64,000 bases of DNA from Rhododendron vialii (lineage: Eukaryota > Streptophyta > Magnoliopsida > Ericales > Ericaceae), in NCBI RefSeq assembly GCF_030253575.1, contig NC_080569.1, positions 5,519,501-5,583,500 of the forward strand, written 5' to 3'. How positions within the stretch are numbered: position 1 is the first letter of the stretch; every line of letters starts with the position of its first letter. Shown in pieces: positions 27,010 to 38,372 of the stretch. The position numbers and the translations under genes are program-made. The notes beneath the pieces are model-generated. The model worked only from the letters and a program-made list of their open reading frames with translations, did not search any database and was not told the DNA's origin.

Positions 27010-27400
27010 AAGTTCTAGAGGAAACGAATTTATCGAGCTTGTGAGAGCGAAGGACTAAAGCCTCAAATACGACGAAATGAAACCTAACAGCCTCTAAAGT
27101 TGAGGTAAGACACAGTTGAGCTAGACAAAAGGAAGATTAGTATAAGAACATACAAGCTTGCAGAAGAATGCGACTCCACGTCACGAATAAGTTTACAGTA
27201 GGAGTCAAAGAACTTACCAGGAACCAAAAAATTTCTAGGAAAAAGAGGGCGCAGATGCGTTTCTGTATATTCCAATCAACTGGATTTAAACTTTCTGCTT
27301 CCAGTTTTAGCAAAATGCCAAAACCTCATCCTTTTTTGGACAGGAACAGGAACCTTGACATGCTGAAGATGCAGTAAATGAATGATTGGTAAAACCAATA
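27010..27400 (-). pseudogene. QORH relic: exon 2 plus flanking intron
   Basis: On the minus strand this matches exon 2 and adjoining intron of the two intact QORH genes (34185-34880 and 43110-43440). The acceptor CTTCAG|CATGTC and donor G|GTAAGTTC are preserved. The reading begins HVKVPVPVQK, parallel to HVEVPVPTPK, but is then broken by a frameshift and an in-frame stop before a recognisable PLFPRNFLVPGK tail. No other QORH exon is present nearby. It lies just downstream of the PPR stop codon on the same strand, so it may be transcribed as part of the PPR 3' UTR. Confidence 0.85.
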
Positions 27401-27474
27401 AGTCCCTCAACTACAGTGATTTGAATCTGGTTTACATCCTGCTTGCTTTTCAGGACAAACGGACAGATTAGGAA

Positions 27475-30186
27475 TTAGATAATTGGCCTCTCATTCTGAT
27501 ACATTTGCTCAACTTGTCTTAGAAGCTCACGGAACTCAAAGGGTTCATCTTCCTTAACTAAGAATTCAATATAAGGTGATACTGCAGCTTTCTCCTCAAT
27601 ATTAGCATATCTGAAGAGATCACAGACCAGTCTTTGTGCTTCTTGAACCTTTCCTTTGTGGCGAAGACCAAGTATCAAAGAACAGTAACACGAAATGGAT
27701 GGAATAAAACCATTGTCGAGAATTAGTTTCATGAACCCAAGGCAGTAATCAAAATTTTTCTCCTCACAGAAGTGCTTAATGATCAAAGAACAGACAGATT
27801 TGTCAGGAACAAGACCACGTATCACCATATCTTGGACAAGATGACCTGCTTCTGACATTCTTCCCACTTTGCATAAACCCATTGCTAAAGAATTATGCAA
27901 CTCCACCGTGGAGCCCACACATTCCTTGATCTTATCTAGAAGTTCAAAAGCATCGCCAATATCTATTTCTCTGAAAACATGCTCAGCAAAGTAATCACCA
28001 TCGTTCTTCATTATAAGGGAGTATTTAGCCGCTACATCATGGAAAGAGCTCAGAGCTCCTTCCTTGTTGGCTGACATAACAAACCCTGCAAGCAATGCAT
28101 GGTAGATACGATTGTTTGGTTGAATGCCATTTCTAACCATTGAACTCACAATCTTAATTGCACAATCCAACCTACCAGATTTAACATGTGCTTGTACCAG
28201 TATAGTGTATGTAATGTGGTTTGGAGATAGACCTAAAAGGGGCATCTTGAAGAGAAGAGCATGTGCTTCCTCTACTCCTCCTAGTTGGCAAAGGCCATGG
28301 ATGACAACTGTATATGTGTAAACATTTGGGAGACACCCACTTTGTTTCATAAGTTCTACCATGTTAAAGGAATCTTTAGTACAACCTACTCGACACAGCC
28401 CATCTATTAATATAGTGTAAGTCACTACAGAAGGAACTAACCCATACTTGAACATCTTCCCCACCATTGCATTTGTTTCATTCAACCTAGTTTGTTTGCT
28501 GAGAACATCGAGGAATAAGTTGAATATATGCGGGCTCGTCAAATATCTACGGTCAACCATTCTCTCAAAAAGCATAAATGCAGTTCCAACTTCACCAATC
28601 TTGCAATACCCATCAATAAGAGCAGTCAATGTTACAACATCAGGTGATAGTCCCTTCTTTGTCATCAAACCCAAGACCCCATTTGCTTCCTCCGGTCTCC
28701 CTTGTTTGCAAAGCCCGTCAATTATGGCAGTACAAGTCAAACCATCAGGTCCAAGGCCAAGTGCTTCCATTGATTTTAATATGTCAAATCCCATTCTAAG
28801 TTGCCCTTCCTTGCAAAAACCATCGATCAGAATGTTGTAGGAAACTCGATCAGGCAATAGTCCATTATCAATGACCCTTCTCAGTAGCAACATCGCTTTG
28901 TAAGGCTTATTTACAATGCAAAGGCCTTCCATTAGCTCATTGTAGGTGCGAATAAGAGGTCTGCAATTTCTCCTTTCCATCACACTAAGTAGCTCAAAAG
29001 CAGAGACAACCCTCCCTTCCTTGCAGTAACCATTGATTAACGCATTGTAGGTTACTATGCCAGGAAACAACCCGTCTTTTAACATCTTTCTGAACATCCC
29101 ATTTGCCTCCTGAATCTTTCCTTCTCCACACAACCTATCTATCAACACTGTATAAGTGTGATTATTCGGTTTACATCCCTTCACAACCATCTCATCAAGC
29201 AAGCCTAAAGCCTTGTCAGTCAATCCTATGTCGCAAAGAGCTTTGATGAGGACGGTATAAGTACGCACGCTCAGCGGGCAGCCCTTTTCACTCATTTCTT
29301 CCTTCAACTGAAACGCCTCTTCAATCTCACCGGCTTCACATATCCCATGAATCAGTACTGAGTACGTTACACCATTGGGCTTACATCCCTCCTGCTCAGA
29401 CATTATGTCAAACACTCGGAAGGCCTCTTTGAGATCACCTACCCTGCAACTACCCAACACCAAGGAGGAACAAATATGGACATCCAAACGAAACCCAACC
29501 CTCAAAATTCTTGATAAAACCATCTCAGCAGCTCGAACAAACGCATTCTTGCACAGGGCATTAACAATGGACCTATAATCAACAATGCCAACAACAAACC
29601 CATCATCTACCATTCTTCTATACACGAAAAAAGCCGATCGACCCATGCTCAACTTAGCTAAGCACATCAAAAGAGTGCTGTAACTAGGGTAATTAAGCCT
29701 AAACCCTACCTCTCGCATTTCATCAAGAGCACCCATCAACTTGACAATCTCAACCTCGCCATTACAACTACACTCTTTAATCAAGAAAACTACGGCCTTA
29801 TGTGCAACAACAAACAAGTTACGAAAAACCATTAACTTCAACAGATGAACTCTACAGTGGAAATCGTAGCAGTAAGTGGATTGCTTGCATACCCATGTGA
29901 AAAAACGCACACCCAGCTCAACGTTGGAGCTGTGGCGTGCAATTACGTTGGAAGCTACGTGGGGAGGCATGTGAGAAACGAGTGATTTCAAGCGGTTGCT
30001 TTGTTCCCAGTTGGGTTGGGTTATCAGAGAAGATATATGGTGAACGGTGTCGTTCAGAGGAGTTGGGACTGTTTGGTTGGGTGGAGAGGGAAGAGGAGTT
30101 GATGAGAACATGGAAAAGGGGTGGGGTTTGTGGACATGAGAAGGTTTGAAGCGTGACTTGAGAAGTCTGTTGGTGTGAATCAACAT
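27475..30186 (-). CDS. P-class pentatricopeptide repeat protein, probably mitochondrial
   Basis: A single intronless ORF of 903 aa. PPR proteins bind organellar RNA in a sequence-specific way and act in processing, stabilisation or translation of transcripts. The N-terminus (about 1-45) is rich in Arg, Lys, Ser and Pro with few acids, consistent with an organellar presequence. From about residue 190 the chain is a run of 35-residue helical repeats of the P type (units such as TYTVLIDRLCGEGK, TYNALINGYCKEGR and SYNILIDGFCKEGQ), becoming degenerate beyond about 690. No E, DYW or SMR extension is seen, and the protein ends NERPII. Overall it resembles the Arabidopsis At3g07290 type. A second in-frame Met at residue 26 (MFSSTPLP) is an alternative start. 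The leader upstream contains a CT tract (30241-30283). Confidence 0.93.
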   Translation of the reverse strand: MLIHTNRLLKSRFKPSHVHKPHPFSMFSSTPLPSPPNQTVPTPLNDTVHHISSLITQPNWEQSNRLKSLVSHMPPHVASNVIARHSSNVELGVRFFTWVCKQSTYCYDFHCRVHLLKLMVFRNLFVVAHKAVVFLIKECSCNGEVEIVKLMGALDEMREVGFRLNYPSYSTLLMCLAKLSMGRSAFFVYRRMVDDGFVVGIVDYRSIVNALCKNAFVRAAEMVLSRILRVGFRLDVHICSSLVLGSCRVGDLKEAFRVFDIMSEQEGCKPNGVTYSVLIHGICEAGEIEEAFQLKEEMSEKGCPLSVRTYTVLIKALCDIGLTDKALGLLDEMVVKGCKPNNHTYTVLIDRLCGEGKIQEANGMFRKMLKDGLFPGIVTYNALINGYCKEGRVVSAFELLSVMERRNCRPLIRTYNELMEGLCIVNKPYKAMLLLRRVIDNGLLPDRVSYNILIDGFCKEGQLRMGFDILKSMEALGLGPDGLTCTAIIDGLCKQGRPEEANGVLGLMTKKGLSPDVVTLTALIDGYCKIGEVGTAFMLFERMVDRRYLTSPHIFNLFLDVLSKQTRLNETNAMVGKMFKYGLVPSVVTYTILIDGLCRVGCTKDSFNMVELMKQSGCLPNVYTYTVVIHGLCQLGGVEEAHALLFKMPLLGLSPNHITYTILVQAHVKSGRLDCAIKIVSSMVRNGIQPNNRIYHALLAGFVMSANKEGALSSFHDVAAKYSLIMKNDGDYFAEHVFREIDIGDAFELLDKIKECVGSTVELHNSLAMGLCKVGRMSEAGHLVQDMVIRGLVPDKSVCSLIIKHFCEEKNFDYCLGFMKLILDNGFIPSISCYCSLILGLRHKGKVQEAQRLVCDLFRYANIEEKAAVSPYIEFLVKEDEPFEFRELLRQVEQMYQNERPII

Positions 30187-30237
30187 GCAGGTAAGTTTGC
30201 ACAGGCATGTTTGTAGGTGTACATGGAGGGGAGAGAC

Positions 30238-30286
<49 letters not shown>

Positions 30287-31869
30287 GAGTTTAGAGGTTG
30301 GAACAGGACGGTGAAAGAACTGATGAAATTGTGGAAATTTGAACGAGCAGAAGCGGCGACAGAAAATCAAATCCCTCGATGTGAACAAAAGAGTAGGGAA
30401 AAATAAAAATAAAAATTCCCCCTTTGGATCCCTGTACAAAGATGAGGAAAATAACAATTCAACTTCCTTCTTATTTTCTCTCCAACTTTCCTTCTATTTT
30501 GTCTCTCGTTTATTTTCTCTTCTTTTTTTTTCTTCCCTTAACGGAGTTTTGTCCATCTTCGGGAATTTAACAAACTTCTAGTGAGGTATGTGATGCTATA
30601 AAAAATGATAGGTCACTTTGATGACTGAACCCGCAGAGCCGGTCCTGATTTTTTTGGGTTTAAAGCAAAAATAAAAAATAGAATTTCTTTTTTTGAACTA
30701 TAACAAAGAATAAAAAAAGTAGGAGGGGTTACAACTAAGGAATTTTTTGTTGGCTTAAAACGATCACAATACTTGCTTTAGTTACCGGCTTTTAAGGAGT
30801 TGATCAAAACACGCGAGTCTATCGATATAGTTCTACACCCAAGAATTAGATTTTTGATCAAGTATTTGCATTTAACAAAATTATTCAACTAATTCAAAAA
30901 AGTACTTATTTTTTTAAATAAAGGTGTATTGTGAGAGAATAACTTATTTCGTAAAGCAAAATGAACCGAGACTAACGAGGCTCAGGTGCGGAGCCTTCCA
31001 CTGTGGACCGAGACTACGCAAAGGTAGAACACCAAAGAAACTTCGTTGACTTTATCAATAACCTTGATTTCGCCACGAAAAAAAGGAACCCGGAATAGCG
31101 CAAATCGGTGCGCGTTCTGCGTTGTGTACGTTTTGGTAAAATAATTGGATTTTGGACGTGTCTTGCAAAATTAACTTTTGGTGAGCCATATTCGAGTCCA
31201 CTTATTAATGACCGGAATTGCATTTTTTTCTTCTTCTTCTCAGAACTGATTTATTACGAGACATGCCAAAATTCTGTCCAATCGAACATGGGTAAGTAGT
31301 TAATCGAAAATTTTGATTTCTACTCCTCTTGTTCTACACTCAGGAATTGGATTTTTTAACCAGCCATTGGCGGACCATTATAGATATTCGATTAAACTGA
31401 GCTTAACGCCCATATGAGTGCGAGCTCATCAACAGCAAACTGGTAAGGTAACCATTTGGCTCTTCCTGATAATGCAATTTCTTTCTCTCCCGCGACAGAA
31501 AACACACCTTGATACCATAATCTTATCGGAAAAATAGACATCATTGCGCAAAAAAAAAAACCCTCAACAAGCTTTGCGATTATATGTGGGGAATCAAGCA
31601 CATTCAGTGCGTAGTTTCGTACAGAACAAACAAACAAACGATCCGCATTTGACTAACACAACCAAACCTACCTGATGACCAAGAACCACCAAATACTGTC
31701 ATGTACTTGAAAACACCATGTCTACTGTAATCCGAAACACAACAAAGCAGAAAAACACATCACCAAACACCTGAACTTTATGCAGCACCCAGCATCTATG
31801 TATAACCGATCACAAGCATACCCTCTTTAATTCCATAAGAGTAACCCGAAGGATTCCACAAACGAAATT
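30187..31869. other. PPR leader/promoter and QORH1 3' flank
   Basis: A (GA)n tract at about 30241-30283 lies about 55 bp upstream of the PPR ATG, in its presumed leader. The rest has no gene. From about 31590 to 31869 the sequence is the QORH1 3' UTR and flank and aligns with 40618-40900 downstream of QORH2. Confidence 0.55.
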
Positions 31870-34800
31870 TCAAGGCTCCACAATGATTTTCCCAGTGGCA
31901 TGACCATCCATGCTCTTCGCCCAAGCTTCTTCAGCCTTACTCAAAGGATACTTCGAGTCTATAACAGTCTTAAGCTTCCCTTCCTTCACCAACTGCATAA
32001 GATAATCCAGGTTCTCACCTTTCGGAGCTGCCAAAAGCAGCACCAACTGCTTCTTCGAGCATGTCAGTTTCTTCACGGCAGAAGTCATGAAAGAACCAAA
32101 ACTCGGAGTCAGATCTATCACCTTCCCATTTGGGCTCAGATTAGGCTCGAAAGCAGAGAAAGGAATGCCCATGGCACAGTGGATAACAGCATCGTATTTC
32201 TGGCCGGATGGGCTTTTCAGAGCAGCTCCATCAGGCGTTTTGTAGTCCAATACCTCATCAGCCCCCAAGCCCTTCACGAAATCCAAGTTGCGGGCCCCAC
32301 AAGTGGCCGTCACGTATGTGTTTCCTAGCTTCGCTAGTTGAACTGCATAGAGGCCTACTCCGCCGGAGGCAGCCGTGATCAGAAGATTTTTCCGTGGTCC
32401 ACTTCCTTCAAGCTTAACCCCAGCCGACTGGGTAAGTGCCTGGTGGGCCGTAAGGCCCGCGACAGGTAGTCCCGCCCCTTCAGCTGCTGATACCTCAGGA
32501 GGCCTTGGAACTGTCAGATTCTCCTTGGCCACAGCAAACTCAGCTAGCCCACCTCCACTCTGTGATTCAATCCAGGGAACATCCAAAAACAACAATAGAC
32601 AACATTGACCATGTCAAACAATACAAATGTTACTCTGCTGAGCAAAAATAAATAAGAATACAAATGTTATTGAATAATTAAGCGACTCTCTTCACCAATA
32701 TGCCTTTTTCCTTCTTCTTTTTTATAAATAAAGTTCACTCCAGCACACCGAAAATTACTTTTTTCTGCACGTTTGGTGATTACCTCCCTTAAAATCATGT
32801 AGTCTAATCTAACAGTAAACACTTGCAAGTTGCCACCCATCAAGCAAAATGACATTTTTTGGCCTTCTTTCCTTCATTTCTTTTTTGGTGTTTAAGTTTG
32901 TTTCATTTTAACACGACAAAAATCATGGCAAGACTTAACATCACAAGTTGACTGTGATCAAAGAACAAGAAAAAATTGAGTCAACCGGAGCCAACTTAGT
33001 TCATAGTTGAACTTGATGCACAGAAACAGTTAAAAGGAGGAAAATAACCTTACATAAGGCGGTTTAAGAAAAAGATCTGAGGTTGTTTCTTTTTCTTTTT
33101 CTCCCTTTCTGGTAAGTACCTTCTTTTTTCTTTTTCATTTTTTAAGAGCTGGTAAGTACCTTATGATGTTACAAGCTTCTCATCACCTAGAGGCTAGCCT
33201 CAAAAATGATTTCTATGCGATGGCGAGCCTCAACAATGAGTTTTATGAGATGACAATAGTATTTATCGGGGATGTTATCAACTACTCATGAAAACAAGTT
33301 TTGGATCATTCAAAGCTTTTTGACAAGAAGTCTGCCTATGCAGCTTAGCTATTGCTTATTGGTGAATAGACACATGCAAAAACCGGAGAGAAAGGGTAAC
33401 AAACCATGGAAATATGAGACTTACAAAAGGACTAAGATAGGCTACAACTTTGTCACCAGATTTAAATTTCTTGACTCCAAATCCAACCTCTACTACTTCT
33501 CCTGCTACATCAGTAACTGTTCCAACCATAAGAAGGAAACAATCAGCCCCAAAAGTAAGTTCTAATTCTTCCAACACATCAATATGAGACATACGTCATC
33601 AAGTTCATTAAATTGCTAGACAAGACCTTCAAATGTTAATTTCAAAGCTCATATTAGCAACAAAACATCATAAAGTCGGGGGGAAAGGGAGTTTCAGTTA
33701 CATGTAACCAACTTCACAAGAAGATAAACAATTAACATTCACCTGACATTGGTAAGTGGTAACACACAAAGGAGAAAACTTTCAGATAATCTTTTACCTT
33801 GTGAATTTGTGTCAATTCTAGAATTTTTTGCCTCCTCTTTTCCACACACCAACTTCATTGTTTGTTCGCATTCAACACATTCCAGAAATTTCCCATTATT
33901 GGGGTTATGTCTACAGGAGAGACAAGTTGTGAGTGGTAACCATTTCAAAGATAGGGAAGACCTTATGGAACACTTGAACGCTCTTATTGATAATGAAATT
34001 ATCTTCTATAATAGTTTAATATAGTTAAATATAGCTGATTTGAGCGTTAATTGCTGGATATGGTCAAAGACGCCCAACCAAATACCATCATGGCACAGTC
34101 ATGTTCAAGATATAACATTCCAAATGACAGATATACCTTTAGAAAGACCAACTCTTGCCATAATGGTCCCTTTGAGAAAAAGTTCACAATTTAGACGAAT
34201 AGACTTGAGTTTATAAGAGTGAAGGACTAAAGCCTCAAATACAACTAAATGAAGCATAACCAGTTCTAAAGTTAAGGCAAGACAGCTGAGCTAGAGAAAA
34301 AAAAAGAGATACGAATTAGAAAATAGAAGCTTGTAAAATGGAAATTCGCAACTTCATGTAATGAATACTGACCAATGGTCCCAAAAATTTAAGCTATTAG
34401 GAAATGGGCCCAACAATGCATATCAAGCTATCTAACACCGTCCCTCACCTGCAACCCCGTCTTGCACATGCAGATGCAAATTTTAATAGATAGAGTGAAC
34501 CAGAATACGAATGGGAGAAGTAGAATGCGAACTGAGAACAAATGGAAATAGAGAGACTTGAAACCAAGACCTCTCCCAACCTGAGTTTTGATACCATGTT
34601 AAGTTACCAGTGGTCCCACAAGCTTAAGCTGTTAGGAAATGGGTCCAACAAAGTATGTCAAGCAATCTAACAAATATACTCATAATACGCGTCAACAAAC
34701 TTACCGGGTATGTAAGGAAATTTGGAAGGTAAAATAGGACGGAGCATGCCTTTCTGCATTTTCCAATCAACTGGATTCAAACTAGCTGCTTCAACTTTTA

Positions 34801-37436
34801 GCAAAACCTCATACTTTTTTGGGGTAGGAACAGGAACCTCGACATGCTGCATGATGCATTATATGCAACTTTATACTGATTGTTAAAAGGATAAATTTAT
34901 TGACCACAATGAATCCTTTTGTCAAGCTTCAGCAATATACTCAATCAGATGCAAGGGTCAAACTATCAAAAAGAAATTCCAGGATCCATTGGAAAGTTTG
35001 AGGATCAAAATTCATCCTCTCTTCTATTTCTACTCCCAAAGAACTCGACAACAAAAGCATAATCAGATTAAGCAAGAAAAAATTAAAAGAGAGATCATTT
35101 TCAAACTTCAAAAACATGATCTCTACTTCTGTATTTAGAGGTCGTTGTATGCTTTCATATCCTCAACGAGGAAGGCTAAAGTTCATATTCGAATGAATAA
35201 ATTAAGACCAAGCAGTACATAAGCAACCAATGGGATAAGAGGGAAAATTGCCCATACGCCCCCCGCCCCTTTCAGAGATTAATAGTTACTTCAATGGTGT
35301 CAAGGCAAAACAACATCATAAGCCACCTCCCTCTCGGTTGGCAGAGATTTAATATGCTAAATAGCGGTTTCCAACTTCTGATTGCTGAAAGAGGGAAATA
35401 ATTTATGCAGCATGCCTGGAATTCCATAGTAACTTCTACTGAAAGGAGAAAAGGGTCTAAATTTGGAAAAATGACCTTACTATCTCCAATTCTTACCCTT
35501 TTTTCTACCCAAACTCAAAATTTGAGTAAAAACACTGAAAACTCATCCCCAATGGCATATCCTTTGTCTACCCTTTTTCTCACCCAAATGAGGGAAAACC
35601 CATATCCAACCCTTTTTTCTCATTACATATTCTCACTTTCTTATTAGTTTTTAGTAATGTGCCATTTCGACAGAAAATGTGGAGGGAAAACATACAAAAC
35701 TATTGATTTGGGTAGAAGAAATAAAAGTTTAGCATTGGAGAAGGCATACACCCAAATGGAGTTATGACTCAAATTTGGATTAAAAAAATGGGTCAGGGCT
35801 GGAGATACTCTTAGGTGATCACTAATTTTATTCAACAGAACTTTGCCTTTCTCATTCTCTTAACCGACTAAATGAAAAAGATCTAAATGAGAATTTTGAG
35901 ATGGATGTGTGATAAGACTTCGGGAGTCAGAATAAGAAAGAAGAACATTCTTGGAATGATAGGGAGAGCACCGATTGAACATAAGATGAGAGAATAAATT
36001 AACTTGGTTTGGACATGTCCATCGTAAATCGACCCATACTATACTTAGGAGGAGTGATATGGTTACGGTTGATGGTAAAACGAAGGGGATGGTAGACTAA
36101 AATTGTCATTAGAAGTGGTAGTTAGAAGGAATCTATGTTTTTTTTATATCATGAAACATGATGCCCTCGACAAAAGTAACGTCACAAAACTCTTTGGGAA
36201 TAACGAATTCATGTAGGTAACTGCCAACCAAATTGATTGAGACATAAGGCTTTGTTTGGTCTCATTTGGTTATTCTCTTAGACTGACTGCACTTTATAGA
36301 TAATCTACTAGTGGCTTAAGATATACTGTTGTGTATGCTTGTTTGAGTTGGAGATGAATTCTATTCTTGTGTAATCAAACAAATGAATCTCGCGTACTTT
36401 AGGAGCCAAAACTGAACAGATGGTTGATCCTTTCTTGCAGACACGCTTTTTTTTCTTTTCAGGTACTGCTTCGACCTCGGGCAGAGACACTCTTTTCTTC
36501 AGGCACAATTTTCTTATAACTCCCAATCAAAGATGCTTTCAGTTGTTTTTTTTTTGGTATGTAGGAAATTAAAGATGCTTTCAGTTCAGCCACTTTCCTA
36601 TTACATTGCTTTTTCAGGCTCATGAAAATCCCACATCAAAAGACAAATGGACATGACAATTTCTTGCTAAGGACAATTAAACACAATTTGAAGCACTTTC
36701 CCCTATCTTATCTTTCGCATCTATAATTAGCAACGAACATCTTCTTTTCACCATGTAACCATTTACCAGAAATTAAATGCCACATTCGAGTGGTCCAAAA
36801 TGACAGTGCCTCGCCGTGCTGTGCTGTGAAGATCTGGAAAACCTAAACCTTATTAGGGCAACATCCCTGCACTATAGAAAGGTACTCCGTTTTGCCTGGG
36901 CTATAAAAGCATATAGTTTTTCCTTTTCATAACTCGGGGGTCCGGGCCACTTTGCGCACAACGCACAACTCACAATCCAGGGACCACTGTCCCACTAGCG
37001 GGGCCCAATTAAAGCCAGGAAAAGCCCTGTATGAACTACCCCAGGAAATTTCAGACCTATAATAAGAGATTAAAAGCATATAGTTTGACTACACTAAATT
37101 CCTTTTCGGTCTTTAATTTCACCGACACTAAACCTCTAGGTCCTCAAGGGCTTGTTCGTTTGGGGTACTCAAAACTCTTGCGCACGGTCTCAGCAAATTT
37201 CCTCTATCTCTCCACTCATTACACTTTAAAACCTTCCTAAAAACCCAAACTGAACATACTCCACATGACCCAGAAAAAAGGGTCTTTGAAATTTGAATGA
37301 CAGAATTTCAGAAGAAATTGAAACACTCAGAGGACCAATTAGATAGGAAACAGGGCAGAAACGAAATTACCTTCAAACCAGCGGTTCCTCCTCCGTAGTG
37401 GTCGTACTGAACCGCATGCATCAGTTTTCCGGCCAT
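31870..37436 (-). CDS. QORH: Quinone oxidoreductase-like protein, chloroplast-envelope QORH homologue, copy 1
   Basis: Medium-chain dehydrogenase/reductase without the zinc ligands of alcohol dehydrogenases. The Arabidopsis homologue is targeted to the inner chloroplast envelope without a cleaved transit peptide, and related enzymes reduce reactive enones with NADPH. Exons are 37436-37371, 34846-34705, 33516-33425 and 32559-31870, giving 990 nt and 329 aa, the family length, with all borders GT-AG and in frame. The protein starts MAGKLMHAVQYDHYGGG. The GroES-like N-domain includes SLNPVDWKMQKG and DVAGEVVEVG; the Rossmann fold carries AASGGVG (163-169) for the nucleotide; it ends HATGKIIVEP. 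Intron 1 is 2.5 kb and holds an Au-like fragment, an RTE remnant and a Tourist MITE; intron 2 holds a TRIM. A tandem paralogue lies at 40901-45095. Confidence 0.95.
34369..34672 (-). mobile_element. TRIM-like miniature LTR element in QORH1 intron 2
   Basis: Two direct repeats of 69 bp (34369-34437 and 34604-34672) share GGTCCCA, AAGCT, TTAGGAAATGGG and ATCTAACA. On the minus strand the sequence after the first repeat contains TGGTATCAAAACTC, a primer-binding site for initiator Met-tRNA (34583-34596), and the second repeat is preceded by purine-rich GGTGAGGGACGG, a polypurine tract. Flanks AATAC (34364-34368) and AATAT (34673-34677) fit a 5 bp target-site duplication. QORH2 lacks this insert at the matching place (about 43240-43258). 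Confidence 0.8.
35480..35810. mobile_element. Tourist-like MITE in QORH1 intron 1
   Basis: Ends CTATCTCCAATTCTTACCC and the inverted GGGTCAGGGCTGGAGATACTC are flanked by TTA on both sides (35477-35479 and 35811-35813). The homologous element in QORH2 is at 44034-44830, so the insertion is older than the gene duplication. Confidence 0.7.
35885..36250 (+). mobile_element. Degraded RTE-type LINE 3' end
   Basis: Plus-strand translation in two frames gives VRIRKKNILGMIGRAPIEHK, then LTWFGHVHR after a frameshift. This matches the conserved C-terminus of plant RTE reverse transcriptases (RIRNEHI..GVAPIEDKMRE..LRWFGHVQRRP). A typical tail, CCAACCAAATTGATTGAGAC followed by AAGGCTTTGTTTGG, closes it. 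It is inactive. The first part is also present in QORH2 intron 1 (about 44880-44990). Confidence 0.7.
36929..37033 (-). mobile_element. Au-like SINE 3' fragment
   Basis: On the minus strand the fragment reads CAGGGC.TTTCCTGGCTTTAA, GGGCCCCGCTAGTGGGAC and GTGGCCCGGAC, the 3' half of Au SINEs. The tRNA-like head is missing, so it is 5' truncated. It lies in QORH1 intron 1. Confidence 0.6.
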
Positions 37437-37757
37437 TTTGCCTTTGATTGATTCTCCTCTCATAAATATTCTCTACAAAAAATTTACCTGTTTTGCCATC
37501 AGTGTTTTTTTTCGTCTTCAGTGATTTTTTTTTCGATTTTTTTACAGCTGCGACAAGGCAACAATGAAGTGTGCAAAAGCAGAGTAAAACTGTTTGGATT
37601 TCGCGAGTAGGAGTTTCTGAGAGAGAGAGAGAGAGAGAGGGGAGAGGGAAGAAAGTAAAATTTATAGCAGCGACAAGACAACAATGAAGTGTGCAAAACC
37701 GTTTGGACTTCTCTCCCAAGCAACCACAGATACGTGACGTGTCAGTTGTCACCATCG
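37437..37757 (-). promoter_or_regulatory. QORH1 leader and proximal promoter, partly duplicated
   Basis: A segment reading CAACAATGAAGTGTGCAAAA with neighbours occurs twice (about 37546-37605 and 37666-37712), separated by a (GA)n tract (37618-37639); QORH2 has it once. TACGTGACGTGTC (37731-37743), containing two overlapping ACGTG cores, is conserved at 45235-45247 upstream of QORH2 and is a candidate bZIP site. Homology between the two promoters ends at 37757, where a palindromic element begins. Confidence 0.6.
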
Positions 37758-38105
37758 TGTACTGTAGGGAAAATGCACCAACGGCCACCGGACGGCCGTC
37801 TCCGGCCACCGAAAGGCTGATCCGAGCCGTCCAAAAATTTTAAAAAATAAAACTGAGTGGGCTTTTGCAAAAATCAATGACATCCGAGGTATGTAGGATA
37901 CTTGATCCAAGCACCCCTTTTTCGTCTATATATGTATATATATGTATATACGTGTATATACACGAAAAAGGGGTGCTCGGATCAAGTACCCTACACACCT
38001 CGGATGCCATTGATTCTCGCTTAAGCCCACTCGGTTTTGTTTTTTAAAATTTTTGGACGGCTCGGATCGGCCGTCCAGTGGCCGTCGGTGCATTTTCTCT
38101 ACGGT
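37758..38105. mobile_element. Palindromic MITE upstream of QORH1
   Basis: The element is a near-complete inverted repeat with arms of about 170 nt and a small loop near 37935-37965. For example, GTAGGGAAAATGCACC pairs with GGTGCATTTTCTCTAC and CCGAGCCGTCCAAAAATTTT with AAAATTTTTGGACGGCTCGG. Flanking direct repeats ACCATCG (37751-37757 and 38106-38112) fit a target-site duplication, possibly the 9 bp type of MULEs with two mismatches. One arm of the same family occurs at 43733-43930. Confidence 0.75.
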
Positions 38106-38372
38106 ACCATCGGTACCAATAGCAGTACTCCCAAAATACTAGTCGAAATACCTAATTTTGAGTTATTTTTTCTTCATATGATAAGAAGTTAGGGTGTGAT
38201 CCATTAACTAAAATAAAATATTGATTTTTTTGAATTAAATATGATATAATATGAGAGAACAAGGGATTGCCCGTGCTTCAAAGCGTTTTGAACACAAAAA
38301 GTTTTTTATCGCAATTTTTGTTTTTGTTTTTGTTTTTGATCTCTCATCGCTATTTTAAATTTTCTAATCTAG

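Noticed and set aside
29918-30457. ORFs overlapping the PPR start and its GA tract
   Set aside because: They are alternative frames of the PPR 5' end or translations of the microsatellite (Ser-Leu or Glu-Arg repeats).
37865-38047. ORF across the QORH1-upstream palindrome
   Set aside because: It runs through the hairpin loop of a non-coding element (YVYICIYVYI translation of TATATG repeats).
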